Below are positions 25,527-34,974 of a DNA stretch of 64,000 nt, piece after piece (positions within the stretch are counted from its first letter, which is position 1; every line of letters starts with the position of its first letter). The notes under the pieces were generated by a model. That model was not told the origin of the DNA. It saw only the letters and a program-made list of their open reading frames with translations, and made no database searches. The translations under genes and the position numbers were made by a program. Origin of the DNA: Sulfuricurvum sp. (GTDB taxonomy: Bacteria > Campylobacterota > Campylobacteria > Campylobacterales > Sulfurimonadaceae); NCBI GenBank assembly GCA_024637295.1, contig JAGXFL010000013.1:186001-250000 (forward strand), written 5' to 3'.

Positions 25527-26664
25527 GCTTATTAACCCAACCCACTTTTTTGTTATCTAAACGAATTTTGGTAAAATCGCCGATTTTATTTTCTGCTTCA
25601 ATATTGGTTTCTTCCATAGTGACTTCAAAAATAGTTCCATTTTTTATAGGAAGTATGTACAGTGGAGCCCCTTTTTTGACACAGACACTTGAATTTGGCA
25701 ATAACGTAAAGACGACAAAAAACAAAGGGGCAACTGAAGCTGCAAGATACCATTGTTGTCGTCTCCAATAATAAAGGGAGATGAATATAACACCCAATAT
25801 TGCCGCTGCACCGACTTTTAATTCTGTGTGGCGTGAATCTGTCGGAGAAAGATCACCTTGTGTCGATACGGTGTCATCATCGACAACGATCGGAATACTA
25901 ACTAACTCATAACGATTTTTGGAAAGATTGAAAATCGTGAAATCGAGAGTTTGCTGGGTGTTTGGAATAATCGCATAATAGGTGATTTGGGATGTCTCAA
26001 CATTGGGAAGCTTGGACTCAAAACCTTGCTTGATGGCATTGGAAAGCGAAAAAGTACCGATGTTACAACGTTGAGCCGTAGCGGTAAAAACAACAATGTT
26101 GCTTTCTTGATTGTAGGCCGTTGTTTTATAGTCAATAATTTTAAAAGAATCGGCTAAAACATTGGCAAAGGTTTCCGGAGGGGTGAGTGTGGATGCTACT
26201 AGGGACGTCCCGCTTATCGCATTGGATTCAGCACCCGTAGAAGTTACCGTTGCAGTTATATCAGGAAGACGTACGTTATTGGACTGGGTCAAAAAATAAA
26301 AGGTATCGTAAACACCGTCTGTTTTTACGACCCGTTTAGGGGTGGCGCTAAATACGCGGATCCCTTCTTCATTTTGAAGACTGTATTCGATATTTCCTGA
26401 GGCAACATCGACCGGAGTTAGCTTAATAGTAAGCGGAAAAACTTCACCGATATAAAGATGAGCAGGGACGTTAGAATGCTCTAAAACAACACTGCTACTT
26501 TGGGCGGCATTGTCAAAAAGAGAATTCACATCTGTAGCAGGTTCATCTTCAGCAGTTTGTGTCTCAGGTTCATTCGTAGCAGCAACTGATGGATCAGTGA
26601 ACATAGAGGGTTCGCCCATGGCAACTTGAATGAGTAGCAATAAGAGAAAAAATATCTTTTTCAA
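25507..26664 (-). CDS. Secreted/membrane SH3-domain protein of unknown function
   Basis: A 385-residue protein with a signal peptide (KKIFFLLLLLIQVAMG), an acidic Thr/Ala/Glu-rich linker, a periplasmic beta-rich region (about 60-270) with an oxygen-tolerance/BatD-like feel (FPLTIKLTPVDVASG), two membrane segments at about 282-300 and 308-325, and a C-terminal SH3-like domain (KKGAPLYILPIKNGTIFEV ... VGWVNKRDIC) that probably binds peptidoglycan or a protein. It starts inside the purQ stop (ATGA). It is conserved at this place in Campylobacterota, which suggests an envelope role rather than a purine one. No specific function can be assigned. Confidence 0.7.
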   Translation of the reverse strand: MKKIFFLLLLLIQVAMGEPSMFTDPSVAATNEPETQTAEDEPATDVNSLFDNAAQSSSVVLEHSNVPAHLYIGEVFPLTIKLTPVDVASGNIEYSLQNEEGIRVFSATPKRVVKTDGVYDTFYFLTQSNNVRLPDITATVTSTGAESNAISGTSLVASTLTPPETFANVLADSFKIIDYKTTAYNQESNIVVFTATAQRCNIGTFSLSNAIKQGFESKLPNVETSQITYYAIIPNTQQTLDFTIFNLSKNRYELVSIPIVVDDDTVSTQGDLSPTDSRHTELKVGAAAILGVIFISLYYWRRQQWYLAASVAPLFFVVFTLLPNSSVCVKKGAPLYILPIKNGTIFEVTMEETNIEAENKIGDFTKIRLDNKKVGWVNKRDICSN

Positions 26665-27341
26665 GCGGACAAAAAGCCCTCTAGCATGTGACGACCATCA
26701 CTTGAACCCAATAAAGATTCCATAGCTCGCTCAGGATGAGGCATCAAGCCAAAGACATTTTTAGTAACGTTACAAATTCCGGCAATACTGTCAACCGAGC
26801 CATTTGGACTACTTATGTTTCCGCTTTCATCGGTATAGTGCAATAGTACTTGATCATTGGCATAGAGTTCTTTTAAACCTTGGGCATCAATGTAAAAGTT
26901 TCCATCATGATGGGCAATAGGGATATTGACGACATCATTAACAGCGCATTTTTTTAAGAAAGTGTTGTTATTCGTCACTACTTTTAAATGATGATGACGC
27001 GAGATAAAATGGAGTCCTTCATTGCGCTTAAGGGCACCTGGGAGCAAGCCACACTCCGTCAAGACTTGAAAACCGTTACAAATCCCAAGTACTTTTCCGC
27101 CGTTAGCGGCATACTCTTTTACGGCTTTCATGATTGGTGACATCTTGGCAATAGCACCGCTTCGTAAATAATCACCATAGCTAAAACCACCCGCGACTAC
27201 AAGCAAATCGGTACCTTCAGGTATACTGTCCTCTTTATGCCAAAGGATTTGTGTTTCGCAACCCAGCGCTGCAAACGCATTTTGGGTGTCGTACTCACAG
27301 TTGGTACCTGGAAACTGGATGATACCTACTTTGGTTTTCAT
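26661..27341 (-). CDS. purQ: Phosphoribosylformylglycinamidine synthase glutaminase subunit PurQ
   Basis: Supplies ammonia from glutamine for the fourth step of purine synthesis, in a complex with PurS and PurL. The class I amidotransferase triad is seen in VLGICNGFQVL (cysteine) and GLMPHPERAME (His, Glu). The start is ATG 27341 (MKTKVGIIQFPGTNCEYD), overlapping the purS stop as ATGA; an upstream in-frame start would add 19 residues unlike the family. The 226 residues fit the small PurQ type. purL is not in the window. Confidence 0.96.
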   Translation of the reverse strand: MKTKVGIIQFPGTNCEYDTQNAFAALGCETQILWHKEDSIPEGTDLLVVAGGFSYGDYLRSGAIAKMSPIMKAVKEYAANGGKVLGICNGFQVLTECGLLPGALKRNEGLHFISRHHHLKVVTNNNTFLKKCAVNDVVNIPIAHHDGNFYIDAQGLKELYANDQVLLHYTDESGNISSPNGSVDSIAGICNVTKNVFGLMPHPERAMESLLGSSDGRHMLEGFLSA

Positions 27342-27580
27342 GCTTGGATCTCTATTTCGTAGTCTTCGATGACGGTATTGGCCAAAAGATCTTCGCACAT
27401 TTGCGCTACTTTTGCTTTTGCTGACACGGCATCGCTTTCATTCATCTCAATGATGATTTGCTTACCGACGCGTACATCGCTGACAGTACCGTATCCATGA
27501 CTGCTAAGGGCATGCTCAACCGCTTTGCCCTGTGAGTCAAGAACTCCATTTTTTAAAAATACGTTTACAATCGCTTTCAT
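27338..27580 (-). CDS. purS: Phosphoribosylformylglycinamidine synthase subunit PurS
   Basis: Small scaffold subunit that joins PurQ to PurL. The 80 residues begin MKAIVNVFLKNGVLDSQGKA and contain the usual LxxxGY...V.VGK pattern (SHGYGTVSDVRVGKQI). It sits between purC and purQ with AAAGGAAAAGC before the ATG and overlaps purQ by four bases. Confidence 0.95.
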   Translation of the reverse strand: MKAIVNVFLKNGVLDSQGKAVEHALSSHGYGTVSDVRVGKQIIIEMNESDAVSAKAKVAQMCEDLLANTVIEDYEIEIQA

Positions 27581-27605
27581 GCTTTTCCTTTTATGCTCTT
27601 GGGTA

Positions 27606-28316
27606 CTAGTTTAATATTCGGTTTAAAACTTCTTCGTAGGCGACTTTTAGACCGCCCATTCCTTGACGGAAACGATCTTTATCCATTTTTTCACCCGTTT
27701 CTAAATCCCAAAAGCGGCAGTTGTCTGGGCTGATCTCATCTGCAAGAATGATCTTTCCATTCGCATCACGGCCAAACTCAAGTTTGAAATCAACCAAGTT
27801 AAGACCTTTTGCATGGAAATAGGGGCGTAAGATATCATTGATCTGACGCGCCATAGCACGTAATTGATCCAATTCTGCTTCATTTTTTACAAGTTCTAAA
27901 ATCAAGCAGTGTTGATCATTGAGCTTTGGATCACCGAGGGCATCATTTTTATAGTCAAATTCAACCAGAGTAAATGGAAGCACTTTTCCATCTGGAATCC
28001 CAAGATTTTTACTAAGACTTCCAGTGGCAACATTGCGGACAATTACTTCGATCATAATGATGTCGACTTTTTTGCACAGCATGTTTGTATCGTCTAGCAT
28101 TTTTACAAAATGAGATTCAATCCCGTTTTGAGCCAACATCTGAAACAATGCAGTTGAAATCTTATTGTTAAGGGCACCTTTACCCGCTTCAGAATCTTTT
28201 TTGGCACCATTGAACGCTGTGAGGTCATCTTTGAATTCTGCTATGACCAAATTGGCATCATCCGTATTGAAAAGGCGCTTTGCTTTTCCTTCGTAAATGA
28301 GTTCTCGTTTTTCCAT
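27606..28316 (-). CDS. purC: Phosphoribosylaminoimidazole-succinocarboxamide synthase
   Basis: ATP-dependent ligation of aspartate to CAIR in purine synthesis. The 236 residues carry [15 protein letters not shown] at the N-terminus, the [14 protein letters not shown] segment and the signature [25 protein letters not shown]. The start codon lies two bases beyond the ctpA stop, so the gene is in the ctpA operon; purS follows after 25 bases. Confidence 0.97.
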   Translation of the reverse strand: MEKRELIYEGKAKRLFNTDDANLVIAEFKDDLTAFNGAKKDSEAGKGALNNKISTALFQMLAQNGIESHFVKMLDDTNMLCKKVDIIMIEVIVRNVATGSLSKNLGIPDGKVLPFTLVEFDYKNDALGDPKLNDQHCLILELVKNEAELDQLRAMARQINDILRPYFHAKGLNLVDFKLEFGRDANGKIILADEISPDNCRFWDLETGEKMDKDRFRQGMGGLKVAYEEVLNRILN

Positions 28317-28318
28317 TA

Positions 28319-29644
28319 TTATTTTCCTTGGGTAATGATGAGGGCTTTAATGATGCCGACACCTTCTTTTAGTTGAATGTCTTTTGTGAGCTGTTCTTTT
28401 GTGATAATCGTTTTGTTGGTCGCATTTACCTCTGTGACATCGACCATTCCATCCATTTTTTCAAGTTCTTGTTCTAGATGTTTTTTGAGATCAGCTTCTT
28501 TGATATTGTAGTTATTTTCATGTTTTTTGATCTCACCTGCGGTGACTTCCACATCGGGGACAACGCCTACTGCTTGTATAGTGCGTCCACTAGGTAGATA
28601 ATAGCGTGCGATGGTGAGCTTGATGGCTTCTGTATCCGTAATGGGCATGACTACCTGGACACTTCCTTTTCCAAACGTGGTCGTACCTACAATAACGCCA
28701 CGTTTAAAGTCTTGCATCGCTCCGCTAACGATTTCAGAAGCACTGGCACTGCCTTCATTGACCATGACGACAAGCGGAAGACGGCAGATAGTCGCTTTTT
28801 TGGTGGCACTGTAACTGATATCATCGGTCTTATTACGTCCTTTTTGGGATACGATCACCCCTTCATCGACAAATAAATCAGTGAGTTCTACCGCTTGGTC
28901 AAGTAACCCTCCCGGATTATTGCGAAGATCAAGGATGATTCCTTTGCTTTTTGACGCATGCTTGAGTAAAGCGGCTTTAACATCGGTAGCGACTTTTTTA
29001 TCGAAACTGGTAACACGAATATACAAAATATTGTTATCAATGGTACGCGTGTAGACCGATTCCACAGTGATGATGTCGCGAATAATATGAAATTTCAGAG
29101 GCTCAGCTGCCCCTTTTCGAATAACAGTAAGATCAATGGGGGTCTTAGGTTTACCGCGCATAATAGCGACAGCATCATCAATGTTCATACTTAATGTTGC
29201 TTTATCGTTAATCTTTAGGATAATGTCTCCGGCTTGGATACCGGCCTTGTCAGCGGGTGTCCCTTCAAGAGGAGCAATGACAGTAAGCGCATTGTCACGC
29301 ATGCCGACTGTAATCCCTAAGCCGCCAAATTCACCGTCGGTTTGGCTTTTGAGAGAATCGAAGCTTTTTTTGTCCATAAACGTAGAATGGGCATCTAGGT
29401 TGGATAACATACCTTGGAGTGATTTATCAATAAGTTGGTCAATACCCAGCCCATCTACATTGTATTGTTCGACAATACTCAGTACTTTGGTAAATTTAGC
29501 CAATGACTGAAGACGTGAAGCCTCAACAGAGGGTTCTGCAGACTGGGAAGTAGTGCTGCTTTTGGCTATTAAAGAGGTGGATAGCGTGAGAGTAATGGTT
29601 ATCGCACTGATAAAACCGACTACTACCATTTTTTTATTTTTCAT
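28319..29644 (-). CDS. ctpA: C-terminal processing peptidase (S41 family)
   Basis: Secreted serine protease that trims envelope proteins and peptidoglycan enzymes. A signal peptide or anchor ([18 protein letters not shown]) is followed by a helical region, a PDZ domain (about 95-175, [16 protein letters not shown] and [12 protein letters not shown]) and the S41 catalytic domain with the serine in [13 protein letters not shown] and lysine in [11 protein letters not shown] start at ATG 29644; an in-frame ATG at 29668 would lie almost at the predicted transcription start. It heads the purC-purS-purQ-SH3-plsC-crcB group. Length 441 residues. Confidence 0.93.
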   Translation of the reverse strand: MKNKKMVVVGFISAITITLTLSTSLIAKSSTTSQSAEPSVEASRLQSLAKFTKVLSIVEQYNVDGLGIDQLIDKSLQGMLSNLDAHSTFMDKKSFDSLKSQTDGEFGGLGITVGMRDNALTVIAPLEGTPADKAGIQAGDIILKINDKATLSMNIDDAVAIMRGKPKTPIDLTVIRKGAAEPLKFHIIRDIITVESVYTRTIDNNILYIRVTSFDKKVATDVKAALLKHASKSKGIILDLRNNPGGLLDQAVELTDLFVDEGVIVSQKGRNKTDDISYSATKKATICRLPLVVMVNEGSASASEIVSGAMQDFKRGVIVGTTTFGKGSVQVVMPITDTEAIKLTIARYYLPSGRTIQAVGVVPDVEVTAGEIKKHENNYNIKEADLKKHLEQELEKMDGMVDVTEVNATNKTIITKEQLTKDIQLKEGVGIIKALIITQGK

Positions 29645-29683
29645 CGTACACCGACCCTTTTGGCCCATAAAATTAGATAGGCA

Positions 29684-29689
29684 ATTATA
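29684..29689 (-). promoter_or_regulatory. -10 element of the ctpA-pur operon
   Basis: Exact TATAAT on the minus strand, in TTTTAACTATAATTGCC, 40 bases upstream of the chosen ctpA start. Confidence 0.5.
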
Positions 29690-29713
29690 GTTAAAACTCT
29701 ATTAATAATCAAT

Positions 29714-29917
29714 CTAGATGACCGTAATAGTCACATCACCGATTTGTAGGATATCGCCTTTAACGATTTTGGCGCGCTTACGGGTTTCAATGGTCCCATT
29801 ACGAAGAACCAAACCGTCTTCTATAAGCATTTTAGCTTGACCACCGGTATCAACAAGATCAAGAAATTTTAGGAGTTTGTTGAGTTCTATAAACTCGCTG
29901 TTTAGTGTATATGTCAT
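29714..29917 (-). CDS. S4-domain RNA-binding protein (YbcJ-like)
   Basis: A 67-residue protein that is essentially one S4 domain: LNKLLKFLDLVDTGGQAKMLIEDG, then VLRNGTIETRKRAKIVKGDILQIG, the standard helix-turn RNA-binding pattern. Small free-standing S4 proteins of this type bind structured RNA or ribosomes; a precise job is not known. It stands between ctpA and the RRM protein on the same strand. Confidence 0.87.
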   Translation of the reverse strand: MTYTLNSEFIELNKLLKFLDLVDTGGQAKMLIEDGLVLRNGTIETRKRAKIVKGDILQIGDVTITVI

Positions 29918-29950
29918 TTTTGATCCAATTATCTAGGGTAAATAAGGCTG

Positions 29951-29993
29951 AAGAAAAAGAAAGAGTGAAGGTGAAACCCCATACAGGGATTTC
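29951..29993 (-). terminator. Terminator of the RRM-protein gene
   Basis: Reading the minus strand, GAAATCCC (29993-29986) pairs with GGGGTTTC (29980-29973) over 8 bp, allowing one U-G pair, around a 5-base loop. A T/C-rich tail follows. It starts 9 bases after the RRM gene stop. Confidence 0.55.
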
Positions 29994-30001
29994 TTGTGAT
30001 A

Positions 30002-30274
30002 TTACCAGCGATCGCGTGGAGGGCGTGGTTCGCGTGGACGAGCTTCGTTAACACGAAGTGTACGTCCGCCAAAATCGCTGTTTTCTAGAGCAGTAATTGC
30101 CTTATTCGCTTCATCTGAATTAACCATCTCAACAAAACCAAAACCTCTAAAGCGTCCTGTTTCTTTGTCGTTTACGAATTTAACTGAACTAACTTCACCA
30201 AATTGTCCAAAAAGATCTTTAAGATCATTTTCGTCTTTACCGTAGGGAATATTCCCAACATATATTTGTGTCAC
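30002..30274 (-). CDS. RRM-type RNA-binding protein
   Basis: A 90-residue glycine-poor RNA recognition motif protein. RNP2 is IYVGNIPYG and RNP1 is RFRGFGFVEM, both intact, with a short basic Arg/Pro tail (EARPREPRPPRDRW). The start is a GTG preceded by GGAG at 6 bases. Proteins of this kind in bacteria are often cold-induced and bind mRNA. It has its own promoter region and a hairpin terminator. Confidence 0.9.
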   Translation of the reverse strand: MTQIYVGNIPYGKDENDLKDLFGQFGEVSSVKFVNDKETGRFRGFGFVEMVNSDEANKAITALENSDFGGRTLRVNEARPREPRPPRDRW

Positions 30275-30404
30275 ATTGCACTCCGTGAAAAAATCGAACT
30301 ATAACCAGCATAATCCTGTGGCTAATTTTATCGGTTGAAATCTTATGGCAATGTTAAAAAAGGTGTTTTTATCAATAAATAACAAAAAGAGAAGCAACCT
30401 GTTT

Positions 30405-32192
30405 CTAAATAGTGTACGCCAATGCTTTTTCCGGCAAGAAAAAAGGGGTTAATGTGGTGATATTATGCAGAATTTCCTCTTTTTTAATGGGTTTTGACAG
30501 GAAGTAACCTTGCAGAGTATCGATATGATTTTCAACTAAAAAGTTGAACTGTTTTTCGGTTTCGACCCCTTCGGCTGTCACGCTCATTTCTAAAACATGT
30601 GCAAGATTGGAAATGGCTTTGACAATATGGCTGTGGGAGTCGATTTCGCCTACGGTATCTATAAAAGATTTATCAATCTTCAGGGTACTAATGGGAAGCT
30701 GTGCCAAGTAGGCAAAGGAAGAGTACCCTGTACCAAAATCGTCAAGCGAAATCTCGACACCTCCTTCTTTAAGGATGTGCAGTTGACGGCTTGCAATCTC
30801 AATATTGTCCATGACCGCACTTTCCGTCAATTCGATTTTTAGATAACAGGGGTCAATTTTACGTGTTTTAATATAGTCTAGAAGCTCATGCGCAAAGTTA
30901 ATTTGATGCAGCTGTTTAGCCGAAACATTGATAGCAATGTAAAAAGGTTCACAAAAATGGGACCGTAGCATATCTATAAAATCGCAGGCTTGTTTGATGA
31001 CGATTTGTCCAATATGGATGATGTCCCCATTTTTTTCAGCTACCGAGATGAACGTGTCAGGGCTGATAAACCCATGGGTAGGGTGAGGCAGTCGCATCAG
31101 TGCCTCAAACCCTTGAAGTGTCATGGATTGGGCATTTACTAAAGGCTGAAAATACAGCTCAAAGAAATCATGCTTCAGTCCGTCACGAATGAGTGATTCA
31201 ACGTGCAAGAAATTATGGATAGCACGTTGCATGGAACTGTGATAGTACACAAACTGATTTTTACCGTTCTTTTTAGCTTCATGCATGGCAGTATCCGCAT
31301 GTTTGATTAAATCTTCACAATTACGCGCATCTTCCGGATAGACAGAAATGCCAAATGAGGAAGAGAGAAAGAAGGGAACTTCGTTGATCGTAAAGGGAGC
31401 TTTAAATATTTGATTAAGTTGTGCACAAAAAGCACTGATACGAATGGGGTCAGAATCATTTAGTAAAATTATAAATTCATCACCACCAAAACGTGAGAGG
31501 AGGTGTTGTTGATCACTTACTTCCCTTAATCTTCGGGCTACTTCTATGAGGATTTGATCCCCTATATCGTGCCCCATGGTGTCATTGATGTTTTTAAAGT
31601 TATCCAAATCAAGGTAAATAAGGGCAAATGAGACGAGTGGCGAATGATCCAATCTGGAGTGCAGTTGAAGTTTCAGCTTGGAACGGTTGGCTAGCATCGT
31701 CAATGGATCATAATAGGCTAAGAAGGCGATCTCTTCACTTTGCAGTTTGGATTCGGTGATGTCGCTGGTTATACCTACGAAGAGGTCCAGTTTCACATTA
31801 TGATAGATGCGGCTGTTGAGCCAGCAGATCTCTCCGTTGACCCGATGTATGCGAAAGCGGATCTCTTGAGATGCTCCTGGAATCAAAGTTTCAAAAAATG
31901 ATTTGACCAATAAGCGGTCATCGGGATGTATGCGTTGTTGCCATAAAGTAGGATCGGCTAAAAAATCTTCCTTAGTAAAGCCGAAAATAGCATCAATAGC
32001 ACTATTAACGTATTGAATTGAAAGTGTTTTGGCATCAATATACCAAATAATTTGATCGATGTTTCCGAGGATCTCTTCTAGCTCTTGGCTCTTGGTTTCA
32101 AGTAAACCGGTTAATTCGATATTTTGGTGTTTAATTACTTCTTTGGCATCATTGAGCAATTGTGTGAGACGATTTACTTCCGAATTTTCCAT
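30405..32192 (-). CDS. PAS-GGDEF-EAL c-di-GMP signalling protein
   Basis: A 595-residue soluble protein: a short coiled-coil start, a PAS/PAC sensor domain (about 35-160), a GGDEF domain (about 165-325) with an intact SRFGGDEFIILL but no RxxD inhibitory site, and an EAL domain (about 340-585). The EAL part keeps the catalytic set: FEALMRL, NVSAKQL, LTESAVMDN, LDDFGTGYSSF, IDKSFID and AEGVETEKQ, so it is predicted to degrade c-di-GMP, with the GGDEF part perhaps active or regulatory. It is monocistronic. No transmembrane segment is seen, so the sensed signal is probably cytoplasmic. Confidence 0.92.
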   Translation of the reverse strand: MENSEVNRLTQLLNDAKEVIKHQNIELTGLLETKSQELEEILGNIDQIIWYIDAKTLSIQYVNSAIDAIFGFTKEDFLADPTLWQQRIHPDDRLLVKSFFETLIPGASQEIRFRIHRVNGEICWLNSRIYHNVKLDLFVGITSDITESKLQSEEIAFLAYYDPLTMLANRSKLKLQLHSRLDHSPLVSFALIYLDLDNFKNINDTMGHDIGDQILIEVARRLREVSDQQHLLSRFGGDEFIILLNDSDPIRISAFCAQLNQIFKAPFTINEVPFFLSSSFGISVYPEDARNCEDLIKHADTAMHEAKKNGKNQFVYYHSSMQRAIHNFLHVESLIRDGLKHDFFELYFQPLVNAQSMTLQGFEALMRLPHPTHGFISPDTFISVAEKNGDIIHIGQIVIKQACDFIDMLRSHFCEPFYIAINVSAKQLHQINFAHELLDYIKTRKIDPCYLKIELTESAVMDNIEIASRQLHILKEGGVEISLDDFGTGYSSFAYLAQLPISTLKIDKSFIDTVGEIDSHSHIVKAISNLAHVLEMSVTAEGVETEKQFNFLVENHIDTLQGYFLSKPIKKEEILHNITTLTPFFLPEKALAYTI

Positions 32193-32302
32193 GACCGCCC
32201 AACGATATGTAATAAATTTGTAACATTTTACTCGAAATAGGATTAAATGAAAATATGGGGATGATCAATAATACAGTAAGGACACTCTAAACTCGCTTTC
32301 GA

Positions 32303-32308
32303 TATAAT
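32303..32308 (+). promoter_or_regulatory. -10 element of the ABC-F gene promoter
   Basis: Exact TATAAT 37 bases before the ATG of the ABC-F ATPase gene. Confidence 0.5.
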
Positions 32309-32344
32309 CGCGATATTAATAAACCTTGAAAAGAGCACAAGAGT

Positions 32345-33949
32345 ATGGTACAAGTTACAAAATTAGCAATGCGTTTTGGAAGTCGAGTTTTGTTTGAGGG
32401 GATCAATCTCAAATTGGACAGAAACAAGCGCTATGGTCTTATTGGAGCCAACGGCGCCGGAAAAACGACCTTTTTGAAAATCCTTAGCGGTGAGATCAAA
32501 GAGTATGAGGGAGATGTCTCCATTGAACCGGGTCTGAAGGTCGGTATTTTAGGACAAAATCAGTTTGCCTTTGAAGATTTTACCATTGCTGACGCTGTTT
32601 TGTGGGGAAATAAGCGTCTTTACGATGCGATCAAAGAAAAAGAGTATCTTTATGCCAACGGTGATTTTGAGGACGATAAAGTCAATGATCGCTTAGCAGA
32701 ATTGGAAATGATCAGCGTCGAAGAAGATCCGACATATGAATACGATGTTCAGATTGCCAAGATTTTGGAAAATGTCGGTATTTCAGCAGAGTTCCATCAA
32801 GAATTGATGTCAACCCTCCCTTCGTCGGAAAAATTCAAGGTTCTTTTGGCGCAAGTGCTCTATCCAAAACCGGATGTATTGTTCCTCGATGAGCCTACAA
32901 ATAACTTGGACATTGAAACCATCGGATGGTTGGAGCGTGAGCTTCAGCGTCATGAGGGGACATTGGTGATCATCTCTCATGACCGTCACTTTATCAATGC
33001 CGTTGTTACGAACATCTTGGATGTTGATTTCCAAAAGATTCGTGAATTCACAGGGACGTATGACGATTGGTATGTAGCTTCCACCCTGATGGCCAATCAA
33101 ATGCAGCTTGATCGTGATAAACAAGTAAAAGAAAAAGAGCAGCTTGAAGCCTTTGTACGCCGTTTCTCTGCGAATGCATCCAAAGCAAAACAAGCAACTT
33201 CTCGTCAAAAGAAGTTGGATAAAATCAACATCGAAGACATCAAACCTTCAAGCCGTCGTGACCCGAGTATCGTATTCAAAGCAAAACGTCCTATGGGAGA
33301 TGAAGCGTTGACTATCGCGAATATTAATCATAGCTATGGTGATTTGAAAGTCTTAAGTGACATCAATATCGTCATCGCTCCGGGTGAAAAAATCGCGATT
33401 ATCGGTGCAAATGGTGCGGGTAAATCAACGTTGTGTAAGATCATGATGGAAGAATTTGCACCAACGCAGGGTACTGTTAAATGGGGAGCTACGATCGAAC
33501 CAAGTTATTTTCCGCAAGACACGGCTGATAAGATCAAAGGGACCGGAACGTTGTACGACTGGTTGCGTGGATTTGATCCTAAGCGTGATATATCAGAGAT
33601 ACGTAACTGTTTAGGACGTATGCTGTTTAACGGTGAGCAGCAAGAAAAAAGTGTTGAAAAAATCTCAGGGGGAGAAAAACATCGTATGATGCTCTCTAAG
33701 ATGATGCTTGAGGGTGGAAACTTCCTCGTTCTGGATGAGCCTACCAATCACCTCGACCTCGAAGCGATTATCGCATTGGGTGAAGCACTGTTGGAATTTG
33801 AAGGAAACGTTGTGTGTGTGAGCCATGACCGTGAACTTCTAGATGCATTTGCAGGGCGTATCATTGAACTGCACATGGATGGAACGTATACCGATTTCCA
33901 CGGATCGTATGAAGAGTTTGCTGAGGCGAAGGCAAATGGAACTTTATAA
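32345..33949 (+). CDS. ABC-F family ATPase (YbiT-like translation factor)
   Basis: A 534-residue soluble protein with two ABC domains joined by the charged linker typical of ABC-F ribosome-binding ATPases. Both Walker A motifs are intact (GANGAGKTT and GANGAGKST) and both Walker B motifs read LDEPTNNLD and LDEPTNHLD. The second signature is ISGGEKHRMMLSKMM; the first is the divergent LPSSEKFKVLLAQ, as is usual for the YbiT branch. Such factors act on ribosomes with stalled or idle E sites. The stop overlaps the start of the next gene by 14 bases. Confidence 0.92.
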   Translation: MVQVTKLAMRFGSRVLFEGINLKLDRNKRYGLIGANGAGKTTFLKILSGEIKEYEGDVSIEPGLKVGILGQNQFAFEDFTIADAVLWGNKRLYDAIKEKEYLYANGDFEDDKVNDRLAELEMISVEEDPTYEYDVQIAKILENVGISAEFHQELMSTLPSSEKFKVLLAQVLYPKPDVLFLDEPTNNLDIETIGWLERELQRHEGTLVIISHDRHFINAVVTNILDVDFQKIREFTGTYDDWYVASTLMANQMQLDRDKQVKEKEQLEAFVRRFSANASKAKQATSRQKKLDKINIEDIKPSSRRDPSIVFKAKRPMGDEALTIANINHSYGDLKVLSDINIVIAPGEKIAIIGANGAGKSTLCKIMMEEFAPTQGTVKWGATIEPSYFPQDTADKIKGTGTLYDWLRGFDPKRDISEIRNCLGRMLFNGEQQEKSVEKISGGEKHRMMLSKMMLEGGNFLVLDEPTNHLDLEAIIALGEALLEFEGNVVCVSHDRELLDAFAGRIIELHMDGTYTDFHGSYEEFAEAKANGTL

Positions 33950-34769
33950 GAATTACGTCGGTTTTGGAATTGCCGGAAATTTTGCCCTCCATTTAGAGCA
34001 AGCGGGAGAGATCGAAGACTTCAAAGAGGTCATCACCGATGATCCTAATGGCCCCAAAGGGATGTTCCCTTTTTATATTCCCAATTGTGAAGGTTATTTG
34101 GGGGTATATCCTCTTAGCTGCGATACAATCATCTTGCCACAAGAAAAGTGTAATGTCCAAATCGAGCCTGAAGTAGCTCTGATTTGTGATCTCACCTATG
34201 ATGCCCACGGCAACGTCACGCATATCATTCCAAAACAGTTTGGTGCTTATAACGACTGTTCATTGCGCAAAGAGGGTGTCCCAAAGATCAGCCTCAAAAA
34301 AAATTGGGGCCCTTCTTCCAAGGGGATAGCTTCAACCCTTTTCTCTATTGATAAGTTTGAAGATGGTGGAGTGATGGACACCTACCGCATCGCCTCGTTT
34401 TTGAAACGAAATGGGATGACAATGCGTTACGGTGAAGATGTGGAACTCAAGGGGTACAGCTATTTTTACGAAAAACTCACAGAGTGGATGGTCAATCAGA
34501 TCAATACTCAAACTGATAAGGGTCCACTAGAACCCATCGGGGAGTATCTCAAAGATGCAAAATTACCGCAACAGGCGATTATTAGCATCGGTGCTACCCG
34601 TTACACCCATTTTGGGGAAACTTCGTTTCTACAAGAGGGTGATGAGATCGTAGTGGTGGTGTATGATAACACTCTTTATTGTATGAATCCGTTGCTTATG
34701 ATGGTCAACAGAGGCGAATTAAATGTACCGGGTGTAAGCGCGTTGGTTCAAAAGGTTGTTCGTGCTTAA
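33936..34769 (+). CDS. Uncharacterised protein with a fumarylacetoacetate-hydrolase-like pattern
   Basis: I do not recognise a named function. The 277 residues starting at MELYKNYVGFGIAGNF contain IEPEVALICDLTY and FGAYNDCSLR, which recall the EPELAVVI and GYTIANDVSAR segments of the FAH fold, but the usual metal ligands are not clearly conserved, so the match is weak. I start it at ATG 33936, inside the end of the ABC-F gene; a longer reading from 33843 would run over the ABC-F coding sequence. It ends a few bases into the DUF1653 gene, forming a tight four-gene unit. An alternative is a Campylobacterota-restricted DUF family. Confidence 0.55.
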   Translation: MELYKNYVGFGIAGNFALHLEQAGEIEDFKEVITDDPNGPKGMFPFYIPNCEGYLGVYPLSCDTIILPQEKCNVQIEPEVALICDLTYDAHGNVTHIIPKQFGAYNDCSLRKEGVPKISLKKNWGPSSKGIASTLFSIDKFEDGGVMDTYRIASFLKRNGMTMRYGEDVELKGYSYFYEKLTEWMVNQINTQTDKGPLEPIGEYLKDAKLPQQAIISIGATRYTHFGETSFLQEGDEIVVVVYDNTLYCMNPLLMMVNRGELNVPGVSALVQKVVRA

Positions 34770-34974
34770 AATGGGTATTTATACTCACTATAAGGGTAAT
34801 GAGTATGAAGTGATTGACATCGCAACACACTCAGAAACCGAAGAAAAAATGGTCGTTTATAGAGCACTGTACGGTGAATTTGGATTATGGGTGCGCCCAT
34901 TGGCAATGTTTGATGAGATGATGAGCGATGGACGAAAGCGTTTTACGCTGACACGAGAAAAAAAAGATGTCTAA
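34762..34974 (+). CDS. DUF1653 domain protein
   Basis: A small protein of about 70 residues that is one DUF1653 unit: GIYTHYKGNEYEVIDIATHSETEEKMVVYRALY, then LWVRPLAMFDE. The start is uncertain: GTG at 34762 has AAAGG 6 bases upstream, while ATG at 34771 gives the more familiar N-terminus. It overlaps both neighbours. Family members are widespread but have no established role. Confidence 0.82.
   Translation: MLKMGIYTHYKGNEYEVIDIATHSETEEKMVVYRALYGEFGLWVRPLAMFDEMMSDGRKRFTLTREKKDV

Noticed and set aside
33843-33935. Longer N-terminus for the FAH-like protein
   Set aside because: The extra 31 residues are the out-of-frame reading of the ABC-F C-terminus; the ATG at 33936 begins the plausible protein.
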